58,637 nucleotides of DNA from positions 1-58,637 of the forward strand of contig JAAYCI010000091.1 in the NCBI GenBank assembly GCA_012729855.1, given 5' to 3'. The number at the start of each line of letters is the position of its first letter. Position 1 is the first letter of the stretch. This stretch comes from Oscillospiraceae bacterium (GTDB taxonomy: Bacteria > Bacillota > Clostridia > Oscillospirales > Ruminococcaceae). Position numbers and translations under genes: made by a program. Of the stretch, positions 30,723-40,252 are shown piece by piece. The notes beneath the pieces are model-generated. The model was not told where the DNA came from. It saw only the letters and a list, made by a program, of their open reading frames with translations, and made no database searches.

Positions 30723-31191
30723 CAATGATATGATTACCCTGACCATTGGCAAGCAGAAGAATATTGCCCTGATTGCCCACGACGGTAAAAAGGAAGAGAT
30801 GCTGGAATGGTGCGACTGGAACAAAGCAGAGCTGCGCCGCCACTTTTTATGCGGCACCGGCACCACCGCCAGGCTGATAACCGAGCGCACCGGCCTGCCG
30901 GTGCGGGGCTACAATAGCGGCCCCCTGGGCGGCGACCAACAGATTGGCGCCAAAATAGTGGAAGGCCTCATCGATTTTGTGATCTTCTTTTCAGACCCGC
31001 TGTGCGCCCAGCCGCACGATCCCGACGTGAAAGCGCTGCTGCGCATTGCCATCGTGTACGACATCCCCATTGCCACCAACCGCGCTTCGGCGGATTTTAT
31101 CATCACCTCCAAACTGATGGAGGACGAATACCAGCACCAGGTGCAAAATTTTCACAGCCACATCCAGCAACGTGTGGAGGGCATGAAATAA
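30712..31191 (+). CDS. mgsA: Methylglyoxal synthase
   Basis: 159 aa. MgsA converts dihydroxyacetone phosphate to methylglyoxal and phosphate, a bypass of lower glycolysis when phosphate is short. Visible family motifs are IALIAHDGKK, the phosphate loop CGTGTTARLI, the catalytic segment SGPLGGDQQIGA, FFSDPLCAQPHDPDVKAL and IATNRASADF. The ATG at 30712 follows AAAGGAG. Coupled to the HPr-like gene, a pairing that suggests linkage to carbon-flux sensing. A terminator follows at 31226-31266. Confidence 0.95.
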   Translation: MENSNDMITLTIGKQKNIALIAHDGKKEEMLEWCDWNKAELRRHFLCGTGTTARLITERTGLPVRGYNSGPLGGDQQIGAKIVEGLIDFVIFFSDPLCAQPHDPDVKALLRIAIVYDIPIATNRASADFIITSKLMEDEYQHQVQNFHSHIQQRVEGMK

Positions 31192-31220
31192 AGGCACGGC
31201 CAGAGGGTATACAGGTGTAA

Positions 31221-31266
31221 AAAAAGAACGCAGGCAAGCTTCTCGCTTTGCCCGCGCTCATTTTTT
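31221..31266. terminator. Bidirectional terminator between mgsA and the CoA-disulfide reductase gene
   Basis: An imperfect stem (GAACGCAGGCAAGC with GCTTTGCCCGCGCTC) is flanked by an A-run and a T-run, so it can serve both convergent genes. Confidence 0.8.
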
Positions 31267-31300
31267 GTGGGGGTTCGGCCCTATGCCAGGCACAACCATA

Positions 31301-32983
31301 CTACGCCTTGCTTTGCTTGCCGCGGATAAACGGGGTGGGCACGCCCAGCGCCGCCGAGGCATACAGCTGGTACCCGCCGGCCAGGTGGCTTACAGTGAAC
31401 CCACTGCCGGCCAGGATGCGCCCGGCCAGGTAGCTGCGCTGGCCGCTTTGGCAGTAGATATACTGCGGCTTGCTTTTATCCAGCGCGTCCAGCCGGCCGC
31501 GCAGATCGTCCAGCGGGATGTTCACCGCGCCCTCAATGTGATTGCGGGCGTACTCCTCCGGGGTGCGCACATCCACCAGCGTAAAGCCCTCCTGCAGCAG
31601 CCCGGCCACCTGCTGCCAGTGGAACTGCTGCACGTCACCCTCCAGCAGCTCCTGTATCAGGTAGCCGGCCATGTTCACCGGGTCTTTGGCGGAGGAGAAG
31701 GGCGGTGCGTAGGCCAGCTCCAGCTCGGTCAAATCGTCGGCTGTCATGCCGGCGCAGATGGCCGTGGCCAGCACATCCAGCCGTTTGTCTACACCCTTGT
31801 AGCCCAGCAGCTGGGCGCCCAAAATGCGGCCGGCGCCCTTTTCAAACAGCACCTTCATGCTAAGGGGCTCCGCCCCCGGGTAGTATCCGGCGTGGGAGGC
31901 GGGCATCAGGTAGACCTTGTCGTAGTCCAGGCCTGCGCTTTGGGCGGCAGCCTCGTTCAGGCCGGTGGCGCCCACGGCCATGTCAAACAGCTTCATGATG
32001 GCCGTGCCCTGGGTGCCGCGGTAAACGCGCCGCAGGCCGGCAATGTTGTCGGCCGCTATGCGCCCCTGCTTGTTGGCCGGGCCGGCCAGGGGGGTGTAGC
32101 CCGGCTGCCCGGTGATGGGCTGGACGATCTGCACCACATCGCCTACCGCGTAGATATCCGCGTTCGAGGTGCGCATGTGTGCGTCCACCACCACCGTGCC
32201 GCGGGCGGTCACCTCCAGGCCCGCCGCGTTGGCCAGGGCGCTCTCCGGCCGCACGCCAATGCTCAGCAGCACCATGTCCACCTCCAGACTGCCACGGTTC
32301 AGCACCACATGCAGCCCGCCGGCCGACGGCTCAATGGACTGCACGCCGTTCTCCAGCTGCAGCCCCACGCCCTGCTGCCGCAGGTAGAGGTGCACGTCGG
32401 CCGCCATGTCGGCGTCCAGCGCGGCAATGGCGTGGTTCGAGAGCTCGGCCACCGTTACCTGCAGGCCGGCGCGCACAAGGTTTTCGGCCATCTCCAGGCC
32501 GATGAACCCCGCCCCCACCACCAGCGCCCGCTTGGGGGCGTGTTTTTTGATATAGTCGGCGATGCGGTAGGTGTCCGGTATGGTGCGCAGGGTGAACACC
32601 CGCGCGTCGTCCGCCCCGGGAAAGGCCGGGCGCACCGCCTCCGCCCCGGGGGATAAAATCAGCTTGTCATAGCTTTCGGTGTAGGTGGCGGCGCTGTCCA
32701 GGTCACGAATTTCCACCAGCTTTTTGTCCGGGTACACAGCCACGGCCTCGTGGCGGGTGCGTACATCCAGCTTCAGGCGTTCGCGCAGGCTTTCGGTGGT
32801 TTGCACGGTCAGTGCGCTCTTCTCGGCAATCACCCCGCCAATGTAATAGGGCAGCCCGCAGTTGGCGTAGGACACATACGCCCCCCGCTCCAGCAGAATG
32901 ATCTCCGCGTGTTCGTCCAGCCTGCGCAGGCGCGCGGCGGCCGAAGCCCCGCCGGCCACGCCGCCAACAATAATCACTTTCAT
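31301..32983 (-). CDS. CoA-disulfide reductase/NADH oxidase fused to rhodanese
   Basis: 560-aa FAD enzyme of the CoA-disulfide reductase-rhodanese (NADH oxidase-like/Npsr) group, which reduces CoA disulfides or persulfides with NAD(P)H. Domains: Rossmann FAD site GGVAGGASAAARLRR, redox Cys42 in SYANCGLPYYIGG, NAD site VVGAGFIGLEMAENL, FAD site ADIYAVGD, dimerisation domain, and a C-terminal rhodanese (about 470-550) with Cys511 in YCQSGQRS. RBS GGGGAGG. Likely role is thiol or sulfur redox and oxygen defence in the cytoplasm. Upstream lies an inverted repeat, TTGTCGTGACAA. Confidence 0.92.
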   Translation of the reverse strand: MKVIIVGGVAGGASAAARLRRLDEHAEIILLERGAYVSYANCGLPYYIGGVIAEKSALTVQTTESLRERLKLDVRTRHEAVAVYPDKKLVEIRDLDSAATYTESYDKLILSPGAEAVRPAFPGADDARVFTLRTIPDTYRIADYIKKHAPKRALVVGAGFIGLEMAENLVRAGLQVTVAELSNHAIAALDADMAADVHLYLRQQGVGLQLENGVQSIEPSAGGLHVVLNRGSLEVDMVLLSIGVRPESALANAAGLEVTARGTVVVDAHMRTSNADIYAVGDVVQIVQPITGQPGYTPLAGPANKQGRIAADNIAGLRRVYRGTQGTAIMKLFDMAVGATGLNEAAAQSAGLDYDKVYLMPASHAGYYPGAEPLSMKVLFEKGAGRILGAQLLGYKGVDKRLDVLATAICAGMTADDLTELELAYAPPFSSAKDPVNMAGYLIQELLEGDVQQFHWQQVAGLLQEGFTLVDVRTPEEYARNHIEGAVNIPLDDLRGRLDALDKSKPQYIYCQSGQRSYLAGRILAGSGFTVSHLAGGYQLYASAALGVPTPFIRGKQSKA

Positions 32984-33011
32984 AGCAAAACCCTCCCCTT
33001 ATTAAACCTTG

Positions 33012-33067
33012 CTTATGGTTTAAGTGTACCAGTTTCGGCGGCGTATTACGTAACATTGTCACGACAA
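33012..33067 (-). promoter_or_regulatory. Control region of the CoA-disulfide reductase gene
   Basis: Minus strand order: inverted repeat TTGTC-GT-GACAA (33056-33067), a weak promoter (-10 TACACT), then ACTTAAACCATAAG (33012-33025), which recurs exactly downstream of the deoC promoter (45145-45158). TTGTC/GACAA could be an operator for a redox or Crp-type regulator; identity unknown. Confidence 0.45.
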
Positions 33068-33109
33068 AATTGTAAAATAGTAACCAACACCCCTACAAAC
33101 AGGGCGCCA

Positions 33110-33140
33110 ATAAAACGGCCTGGCTTTATGCCAGGCCGTT
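33110..33140 (-). terminator. Terminator of the hybrid kinase gene at 33177
   Basis: Perfect 11-bp stem AACGGCCTGGC with GCCAGGCCGTT, 5-nt loop, followed on the minus strand by TTTTA. Confidence 0.8.
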
Positions 33141-33176
33141 ATGCGGTATATATGGTGGTCTGTGGCTTGCCGATGG

Positions 33177-36100
33177 TTATGGCTTCCAGTGTTTATAAAG
33201 TTCGTCATATAGCAGTTTTTCGTCAATGGGTTTGCTGATATGCCCGTTCATGCCGGTTTTCAGGGCCAGCTCTACATCCTCTCGGAAGGCGTTGGCCGTC
33301 ATGGCGATGATGGGCAGCACAGCCCCGTGGGCGTGGCGGCTTTCGCGGATGGCCCGGGTGGCGGTGTAGCCGTCCATCACCGGCATCTGTATATCCATCA
33401 AAATCAAATCGATGGTGTCGGTCTGCGCCTCAAAAATGTCTACCGCCTCTTGGCCGTTCTGGGCCTCAATCACCTCCAGCAGGGCGGGCTCCAGCAGCAC
33501 TTTGGTAATCTCGCGGTTGATCTCGATATCCTCCACCAGCAAAATACGTTTGCCGGGGTATTGTGGCGTGGCGGCGGGCGCTGCGCCGGCCGGCTCGCCC
33601 GCTTTTATGCCCAAAGCCTCTTTCAGGGTGGAGAGCAGGGCGCCGGGCAGGGTGGGCTTTGGCATAAACAGGTTGATGCCGGCGGCTTTGGCCCTCTCCC
33701 GCAAGGGCTCCAGGTCATAGACGGACATCAGCACAACCACGGCCGAATGGCCGCCCTCCACGCAGATGCGCCGCGCGGCCTCTATGCCATCCACACCGGG
33801 CATGTGGTAGTCCATCAAAATCAGGTTTACGGGGGTGCCGGCGGCTTTCTCCTGCTCCAAAACAGCCATTGCCTCCCGGTAGTCTGCCGCGGTGTGGTTG
33901 CGTATGGCGTCGGCGTCCAGCAGGTAGGCGGCATATTCCCGCACCAGCGGGTAATCGTCCACCACCAGCACGTTCATCTGGGCAAAAATGTCGCTGGCAT
34001 CCGGTGGCGGCTCGGCCTGCGCATCGGCCGCGGGCAGGCCCAGGGCCACATCGAAGGCAAACCGGCTGCCCGCGCCCGGCGTGCTTTCAACGGCAATCTC
34101 CCCGCCCATCATCTGCACAATTTTTTGCGAGATGGCCAGGCCCAGCCCGGTGCCGCCATAGCGCTTGGAAATGCTGTTGTCGGCCTGCTGGAACGCCTGG
34201 AACAGGCCGGCCATCTGCTCGGGCGTCATGCCAATGCCGTCGTCCTCCACCACAAAGCGCAGGGTGGCGGCATCGCCGGTGGCCTCCACCAGGCTGACAT
34301 GGAGTATGATTTTGGCCTTGCAGTCGGAAAACTTCACGGCGTTCGACAGCAGGTTGATGATGACCTGGGACAGGCGCATGGCGTCGCCAAACAGGTGGCG
34401 GGGCACGGCATTGTCCAGCCAAATCAGCAGCTCCTGTTCCTTCTCCCGGCCCCGAACGGCCACCACCTCGGTCAGTGCGTGCAGCATCTTTTCCAGCTCA
34501 AAAGGTTCGGCATACAGTTCCAGCTTGCCCGATTCTATCTTGGAGATATCCAGCACATCGTTGACAATGGAGAGCAGGTGCGCCGAAGAAGCCTCCACAG
34601 TGGTGAGGCAGCTGCGCACCCGTTCGGGGTCGTCGGCATTTCGGGCTATCTTGGCCATGCCAATGATGGCGTTCAGCGGCGTGCGTATCTCGTGGCTCAT
34701 GTTCGACAAAAACAGGCTTTTGGCCTGGTTGGCCGAGTCGGCGGCCACCTTCAGTTCCTCGGCAGTGTGCAGGTCCTTCTGTGCCGCGAAGAGCCGCCGG
34801 TTTTTGCGCTGCGTTAAGAGAATAAAAACGGAGAGCCCCACAATAATCAGGATAGCCAAAGCGCCGACCAGCAGCATCAGGGCAAGCGCCTGCGGGTTGC
34901 TTTCGCGCAGGGTAGGCTTATGGTTCAGAAGCTCGGCGTCGGGCGGCAGCAACGTCATATCCAGGGAACGGGCCAGCAGAACAGCTTCATCGAAGATCCA
35001 GCGGTTGTAGCCGGCGGTGTCCCGTATGGGGGCTGAAAACTGCGATTCTACGCCTTTTTGCATGTCTGCAATGATATCGCATGCCATGCGTGCCGCCTGG
35101 GCCCCCTGCGCAAGCGGGTCTATGTATTTGCCGCCCACCTGCCCGCTGCCCAGGCAGTCATACAGCATGCCAAACACCGGTTGGTCGGTGTGGGTACAAA
35201 TCAGGCTGTTAAACTCGGCGCTGGAAAAATACAGGGCGTCGGCGTCGGTGGTGTAATTGCCCAGCAGAACGGCGGCAGAGGCCGGCAGGGCGGCAATTTG
35301 CGCCAGCAGGTCAGTATAGGGCAGGTTGTCGTTATAGGCAACGGCCATGCCATCAAAGCTGCTGCCCAGCGCCTGCTCAGTTTCAGCACGCCAAGCGGCG
35401 CCAATTTCGGTGTAGTCGTTCACAACAAAAAGCTCGGTGGTTTGCGGGTAAAGGGCTTTCAGCATCTCGGCGGTTTCCACCGCCGGTATGGTTTCCCACA
35501 CACCGGTGTAGTTGTCGCCCAGTTCCCACAGGTACTCGATGTCGCCGTTTATATCACACAGCACCACCGGGATGCCGCTGAACAGCACCGCGTAATAGTT
35601 GCACACAAAGGAAAGCGCGCTGTTGTCCGACACCACCAGCACGTCGGGCGGGTTGGACAACACCCGCGTTCGAATGGAATAATAGGCATTTTTGGCCCGT
35701 TCGTACTCGGTGCGAAACCGGTTGGAGTAGAGCGGGATGTTGTAGTAGCCGACGTCACCCTCCACATCCAGCACCGACAGGATGCCTTCCTTGATCCGGG
35801 CGTCCCACACGTCGTCCGGGAAAAAGGAGGATATATGCAGCACGCTGTGCGTGTGGTTCTCCTCGCGCCAGGTGCCGTTTACAATGGCGTCGTAAGTGCC
35901 GTCGGTTTTCATGGCGGCAATGCTTGCGGCCAGCTGTGGCACCAGGCTGGCATACACCTTGTTCAGGTAGGTATACGAGGGCAGATCATCCAGCGTGCCC
36001 GTCTGCACAACGCCGTCCATCGTGATGAGCTTTTGGTCCAGGGTACTGCTGGTGATAATGGCATCGCATTCCCCGGCCGCCAGCGCCAGGTTCAGGTCGT

Positions 36101-36575
36101 AGAAGGTTTCCCGCTGGATAGTTCCGGCAATGTCCTCGGGCAGGTGGTTGATGATATAGGTTTTCTGGTACAGGTGCCCCACCACCAGGCCGGACAAATC
36201 GGCCCAGGCGCGCACCGCCAGCCCGGAATCTTCGCGTACAAAAACGGGAAAGCTTACCTCGCACAGCTGCTCCGGTACCATAACCAGGTTGGGAAAGTTG
36301 GCCTCAATGCCCGCCACCTGCGACGCAAGGGCGTCGTGCTCGCCGGAGTTGGCCATCTGGATGGCGTAGGTCATGGGCGCGGCGTCCATGGTGATATCGT
36401 ACCCCATGCGCTGCAATGCCTGGTGCAGCAGCTGGTCCACCACGGTCGACTCATCAATATTGATGACAAAATTCAGGGTTTTCTTTGTGGTGCTGTTATC
36501 GGTGGCCTGGGCCACGGTGCCCACGCTGCACAGCGCCAGTAAAATAGCGCACAGTGCACAAAGCATGCGCCGCAT
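33177..36575 (-). CDS. Hybrid histidine kinase with two periplasmic-binding-type sensor domains
   Basis: 1132 aa from the ATG at 36575 ([10 protein letters not shown]) behind AAGGGGGG, giving a clean signal peptide. Extracellular part: an SBP_bac_3-like domain (about 30-235; [20 protein letters not shown]) followed by a second binding-protein fold of the ABC_sub_bind/sugar-binding type (about 245-545; [24 protein letters not shown]). One TM near 575-600. Then HisKA with His628 ([12 protein letters not shown]), HATPase ([19 protein letters not shown]) and two receivers with [11 protein letters not shown] and [11 protein letters not shown]. No DNA-binding output is present, so it may relay to another protein. 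Confidence 0.9.
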   Translation of the reverse strand: MRRMLCALCAILLALCSVGTVAQATDNSTTKKTLNFVINIDESTVVDQLLHQALQRMGYDITMDAAPMTYAIQMANSGEHDALASQVAGIEANFPNLVMVPEQLCEVSFPVFVREDSGLAVRAWADLSGLVVGHLYQKTYIINHLPEDIAGTIQRETFYDLNLALAAGECDAIITSSTLDQKLITMDGVVQTGTLDDLPSYTYLNKVYASLVPQLAASIAAMKTDGTYDAIVNGTWREENHTHSVLHISSFFPDDVWDARIKEGILSVLDVEGDVGYYNIPLYSNRFRTEYERAKNAYYSIRTRVLSNPPDVLVVSDNSALSFVCNYYAVLFSGIPVVLCDINGDIEYLWELGDNYTGVWETIPAVETAEMLKALYPQTTELFVVNDYTEIGAAWRAETEQALGSSFDGMAVAYNDNLPYTDLLAQIAALPASAAVLLGNYTTDADALYFSSAEFNSLICTHTDQPVFGMLYDCLGSGQVGGKYIDPLAQGAQAARMACDIIADMQKGVESQFSAPIRDTAGYNRWIFDEAVLLARSLDMTLLPPDAELLNHKPTLRESNPQALALMLLVGALAILIIVGLSVFILLTQRKNRRLFAAQKDLHTAEELKVAADSANQAKSLFLSNMSHEIRTPLNAIIGMAKIARNADDPERVRSCLTTVEASSAHLLSIVNDVLDISKIESGKLELYAEPFELEKMLHALTEVVAVRGREKEQELLIWLDNAVPRHLFGDAMRLSQVIINLLSNAVKFSDCKAKIILHVSLVEATGDAATLRFVVEDDGIGMTPEQMAGLFQAFQQADNSISKRYGGTGLGLAISQKIVQMMGGEIAVESTPGAGSRFAFDVALGLPAADAQAEPPPDASDIFAQMNVLVVDDYPLVREYAAYLLDADAIRNHTAADYREAMAVLEQEKAAGTPVNLILMDYHMPGVDGIEAARRICVEGGHSAVVVLMSVYDLEPLRERAKAAGINLFMPKPTLPGALLSTLKEALGIKAGEPAGAAPAATPQYPGKRILLVEDIEINREITKVLLEPALLEVIEAQNGQEAVDIFEAQTDTIDLILMDIQMPVMDGYTATRAIRESRHAHGAVLPIIAMTANAFREDVELALKTGMNGHISKPIDEKLLYDELYKHWKP

Positions 36576-36625
36576 CGGGCTTGCCCCCCTTCCTCCACCT
36601 GGGTAAAATGTCAAATCCTGCGACA

Positions 36626-36653
36626 ATTATAGCATTCCTGCAGGAATTGGCAA
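36626..36653 (-). promoter_or_regulatory. Promoter of the hybrid kinase with palindromic spacer
   Basis: Minus strand: -35 TTGCCA (36648-36653), 16-nt spacer, -10 TATAAT (36626-36631). The spacer contains the perfect 14-bp palindrome ATTCCTGCAGGAAT (36634-36647), well placed for a repressor. Confidence 0.65.
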
Positions 36654-36759
36654 TATAGAATGATGTGAAATTCATAACCGCCACTTGCGCGGTGGGGGTT
36701 ACGGGTGCCGGCGGGCCTTGCAGGCCGTATGGCGTATAGTAAACATACCAACCGAACTG

Positions 36760-36790
36760 AAAAACAGGGCCCCCCAAAAGGGGGCGCCTG
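36760..36790 (-). terminator. Terminator of the 7TM hybrid kinase gene
   Basis: On the minus strand CAGG..CCCCC-TTTT-GGGGG..CCTG is followed by TTTTTC. 36654-36759 holds no gene. Confidence 0.65.
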
Positions 36791-36809
36791 CCGCTTTTAG
36801 GGGCCAAGG

Positions 36810-39065
36810 CTATTTTATGCGCTGCTTTTTCAAATGCCGCGCGGTTTTATCAAACAGTGTGCCAATGTCAAGCGGTTTTGCAATATGGTCGTCCATCCCG
36901 GCGTCCAGGCACTTTTGGATGTCCTCGGCGAAGGCGTTGGCCGTCATGGCGATGATGGGCACGGTTTTGGCGGCGGGGTGTTCCAGGCCGCGAATCATGC
37001 GGGTGGCGGTGTAGCCGTCCATCTGGGGCATTTGCAGGTCCATATAAATGATATCGTATTTTTCAGGGTCGGCCCGGAACAGGTCATAAGCCTCCTGGCC
37101 GTTCCCGGCGCACTCTATGGCGGCGCCGCTGTCCGCCATCAGGGCCAGCACAATTTCCCGGTTTATCTCCATGTCCTCGGCCAGCAATATGGTACAGCCG
37201 GTAAAGTCATGGCTTTCCTCCGGCTGGCGGGCGATTTGCCGGGCCGCCGCGGCGGGCGCCGTGCCAATTTCTGAGATAAAGTCAAACGTGAAGGTGCTGC
37301 CCTGCCCGGGGGTGCTCTCGGTGGTGATATTGCCGCCCATCAGCTGCACAATGCTTTTGGAGATGGCCAGGCCCAGCCCCGTGCCCCCAAACCGCCGGGA
37401 GATGCTGCCGTCCGCCTGCTCGAAGGCGTTGAACAGCCGGGCGATCTGCTCGGGTGTCATGCCAATGCCGTTGTCGGAGATGGAAACCTGGATGCACGCC
37501 CGGGTGCCTTCCACCCAAACGGGGGTGGCCGCAAGCGCGATGGCGCCGCCCTCCGGGGTGAACTTCACCGCGTTGGATAAGATGTTGAGGACGATCTGGG
37601 ACAGGCGCAGCCTGTCGCCGCGCAGGTGCAGGGGGATGCCGTCGGCAATGTCCAGGGTGAAGTGCTGCTGCTTCTCCCGCATTTTGTCTATCAGGATATC
37701 ACGGCAGCCGGCCAGCATCTTGGCGAAATCGTAGTCCTCGCTGGCTAATTCCAGCTTGTTCGCCTCTATCTTGGACATGTCCAGCACGTCGTTGATGATA
37801 CTGAGCAGTTGGTGGGAGGCGTTGTTCAGCTTGCCCAGGTAGCCGTATATCTGGGTGAGGTCCCGCGAGTTTTCCGCCAGGGTGGCCATGCCGATGATGG
37901 CGTTCATGGGGGTGCGTATCTCGTGGCTCGTGTTGGCCAAAAACTCGGTTTTCGCGCGGGAGGCCGCCTCGGCGTCGTCCTTCAGCACCATCAGCTCGGT
38001 GTTCTGCTGGTTGATCTCGCTGATCATCTGCCGGTAGCGGCTTGTGTCTGTAAGCGTAAGCACATACCCGGCCGACTGGCCCCGCTGGCGGATGAAATCC
38101 TTGGACAGCGCAAAGGTGCGCGCCTGGCCATTTTCGTAGCGGATGGAAAACTCGCTGTCGGTCAGGTCATTGTTCAGCGAGGCGATGCGTTCAAAAACAT
38201 CCGCCGGGCGGTAGTCCACTGCCACCGAGCGCATATAGTCGGCCACCTGCCGCACGGTGGTATGCTCCTGCTTTATGGCCAGGGCGGGGAAGGCGGCACG
38301 GAAGGCGGGGTTGGCGTCGTCCACCTGGCCAATGTTGTTCACAATCAGGAAGCCCTCGGAGAGGGTGTCGAAAATATTGGCCGAGGCGGCGCTTTTCAGG
38401 TTGAACAGGCGGAAGCGGATGGAGAAAAGCCCGTAGACGGAAAACATGACGACAAAGCCGAGCGGGGTAAGGTCATACTCCGGGCGGTAGACGTTGAAAA
38501 CATGCAGGATGTTGATGACAAAGGGGCAGGCCGAGCCCAGCGCCACAAAGATGAGGTCGGGGTATGTGCGGATGTTCCGCACAACATAGACAATGAGCAT
38601 GATAAAAGCTGCCGCCAAAACGATGTAGGACGCAGAGGAGTGCAGCCAGAACAGTGGGCCGAAGATGCCGGTGCCGTAGTCGGTGTAGCCGGTATAGTAG
38701 AGGTGGTGCAGGGGGTTGGTGAGCAAAAGCGCCACGTCGGCCAGCATGGCCGCCACCGAAACGCCGGTTACCGCCTTGTTGTCGGCCAGCCGGGCATTCA
38801 CAAAATGCAGGATGTACATCAACATCAAAAACGGCAGGCAGCACACAAACACCATCCAGGTGGGCTCCAGCACACGCAGGGTCTCGGGGCTTACAATAGC
38901 GGTAAGGCCGTTGAGCAGTGTCCACAGGGCGGCCATGCCCCCCATCAGGAAGAAAATGATGAGGTAGCGGCTTCGGGTGCTTACAAACCAAACCCTGCCG
39001 GTGATATATAAAAGGACGAGTGCCGAAACGAGGGAGATCCAAAAGAAAACCATGTTGTGTTCCAC
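36810..39065 (-). CDS. Hybrid histidine kinase with 7TM N-terminal region, PAS and receiver
   Basis: 751 aa. The first 225 residues hold seven to eight TM helices of the histidine-kinase 7TM type ([55 protein letters not shown] by position). A PAS-like domain (about 240-350) follows, then HisKA with His381 ([12 protein letters not shown]), HATPase ([21 protein letters not shown]) and one receiver with [11 protein letters not shown]. No output domain. It shares direction and architecture with the hybrid kinase downstream, but a terminator and a separate promoter stand between them. Confidence 0.92.
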   Translation of the reverse strand: MEHNMVFFWISLVSALVLLYITGRVWFVSTRSRYLIIFFLMGGMAALWTLLNGLTAIVSPETLRVLEPTWMVFVCCLPFLMLMYILHFVNARLADNKAVTGVSVAAMLADVALLLTNPLHHLYYTGYTDYGTGIFGPLFWLHSSASYIVLAAAFIMLIVYVVRNIRTYPDLIFVALGSACPFVINILHVFNVYRPEYDLTPLGFVVMFSVYGLFSIRFRLFNLKSAASANIFDTLSEGFLIVNNIGQVDDANPAFRAAFPALAIKQEHTTVRQVADYMRSVAVDYRPADVFERIASLNNDLTDSEFSIRYENGQARTFALSKDFIRQRGQSAGYVLTLTDTSRYRQMISEINQQNTELMVLKDDAEAASRAKTEFLANTSHEIRTPMNAIIGMATLAENSRDLTQIYGYLGKLNNASHQLLSIINDVLDMSKIEANKLELASEDYDFAKMLAGCRDILIDKMREKQQHFTLDIADGIPLHLRGDRLRLSQIVLNILSNAVKFTPEGGAIALAATPVWVEGTRACIQVSISDNGIGMTPEQIARLFNAFEQADGSISRRFGGTGLGLAISKSIVQLMGGNITTESTPGQGSTFTFDFISEIGTAPAAAARQIARQPEESHDFTGCTILLAEDMEINREIVLALMADSGAAIECAGNGQEAYDLFRADPEKYDIIYMDLQMPQMDGYTATRMIRGLEHPAAKTVPIIAMTANAFAEDIQKCLDAGMDDHIAKPLDIGTLFDKTARHLKKQRIK

Positions 39066-39106
39066 CTGGCGTGCCCATTTTGATTGCGCGGGTTATACCT
39101 AACGCT

Positions 39107-39135
39107 ATTATATCAATTCGGCCTGTAAAAGTAAA
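39107..39135 (-). promoter_or_regulatory. Promoter of the 7TM hybrid kinase gene
   Basis: Minus strand: TTTACT (39130-39135), 17-nt spacer, TATAAT (39107-39112), 41 nt before the start codon. Confidence 0.6.
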
Positions 39136-39239
39136 AAATAAGGGGAGACGCGCCATTATTTCCTGGGGCCTGCGTTTTATGGGCGCTGCGTATCAATGCC
39201 CCGTGCCCTGAATGGGGCGAGGCAATCATTTGCTGCAAA

Positions 39240-39277
39240 GAAAAGCACCGTCAAAATTTGGGTATTTTTGACGGTGC
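39240..39277 (-). terminator. Terminator of the nucleoside transporter operon
   Basis: GCACCGTCAAAA and TTTTGACGGTGC form a 12-bp stem. The minus strand continues TTTTCTTTG. 39136-39239 holds nothing else that I can support. Confidence 0.75.
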
Positions 39278-39298
39278 AGGAAACATCTGGAAAGGGGG

Positions 39299-40252
39299 CT
39301 ACCTGCCGCCCTTGTCGTAGGGGATGCCCTCGGCCCGCGGCGCCATAGAGCGCTTGGACGTAAAGGCCAGCACCACCAGGGTGGCAATGTAGGGGATCAT
39401 CTTGTATACATCGGACGGGATGGGCAGGCTGCGTAACAGCTCGATGCCCGAATAGGACGAGGCGATGGCTTTCATCAGCCCGAAGAAGAAGGCGGCCATT
39501 AAAATGCGGCCGGGCCGCCACTGCCCGAAGATGAGCACAGCCAGCGCCAAAAAGCCGTAGCCGGACACCGTGGCGTTGAACTGGGTGGAGGTGGGGATGA
39601 TGAACACCAGCCCGCCCAGGCCTGCCAGCGCGCCGGAGATCATGACACCGGCGTAGCGCATGCCGTACACGTTGATACCCACGCTGTCGGCCGCCTGGGG
39701 GTGCTCGCCGCAGGCCCGCAGCCGCAGGCCGAAGCGGGTTTTGTACAGCACAAACCACGAAGCCCCCCAGATGAGCAGGCCCAAAAGGGTGGTGATGTAG
39801 GTGTTCTGGAAGAACAGCGGCCCCAGCACCGGGATATCCCCCAGCACCGGCACGCTGCTGATGCGGAACTGGTTGACGAAGGAGATCTGCTGCACGTTTT
39901 GGATCATGCGGGCCACAAAGATGGCAAAGGCCGGGGCGAACATGTTGATGGCCGTGCCGCTGATGACCTGGTTGGCTTTCATGTTGATGGACGCGTAGCC
40001 GTGCGCAAGCGACACCACCACCCCGGTGGCCATGGCCACCAGCGCCCCCAGCAGCAAAATGGGCTGGCCGGGCAGGGCGTCCTGGAAGGTGTGGATGAAC
40101 AGGATGCCGGTGAAGCCGCCCATGATCATGGTGCCCTCCAGCGCGATGTTGATGACGCCGCTGCGCTCGGAGAACATGCCGCCCAGCGCCACAATAAGCA
40201 GCGGGATGGAGAAGAACATGGTTTGCTGCACCAGGAAGTAGACGATGTTCAT
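39299..40252 (-). CDS. BMP-type nucleoside ABC transporter permease (NupQ-like)
   Basis: 317 aa, BPD_transp_2 family inner-membrane permease with about nine hydrophobic helices. Family motifs include LGGMFSERSGVINIALEG near the N-terminus, GTAINMFAPAF and CGEHPQAADSVGINV. Last gene of the deoC-bmp-ATPase-permease-permease operon; its ATG overlaps the stop of the first permease (ATGA). By family and gene order it corresponds to the second permease of NupNOPQ-type guanosine/nucleoside importers. Confidence 0.92.
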   Translation of the reverse strand: MNIVYFLVQQTMFFSIPLLIVALGGMFSERSGVINIALEGTMIMGGFTGILFIHTFQDALPGQPILLLGALVAMATGVVVSLAHGYASINMKANQVISGTAINMFAPAFAIFVARMIQNVQQISFVNQFRISSVPVLGDIPVLGPLFFQNTYITTLLGLLIWGASWFVLYKTRFGLRLRACGEHPQAADSVGINVYGMRYAGVMISGALAGLGGLVFIIPTSTQFNATVSGYGFLALAVLIFGQWRPGRILMAAFFFGLMKAIASSYSGIELLRSLPIPSDVYKMIPYIATLVVLAFTSKRSMAPRAEGIPYDKGGR

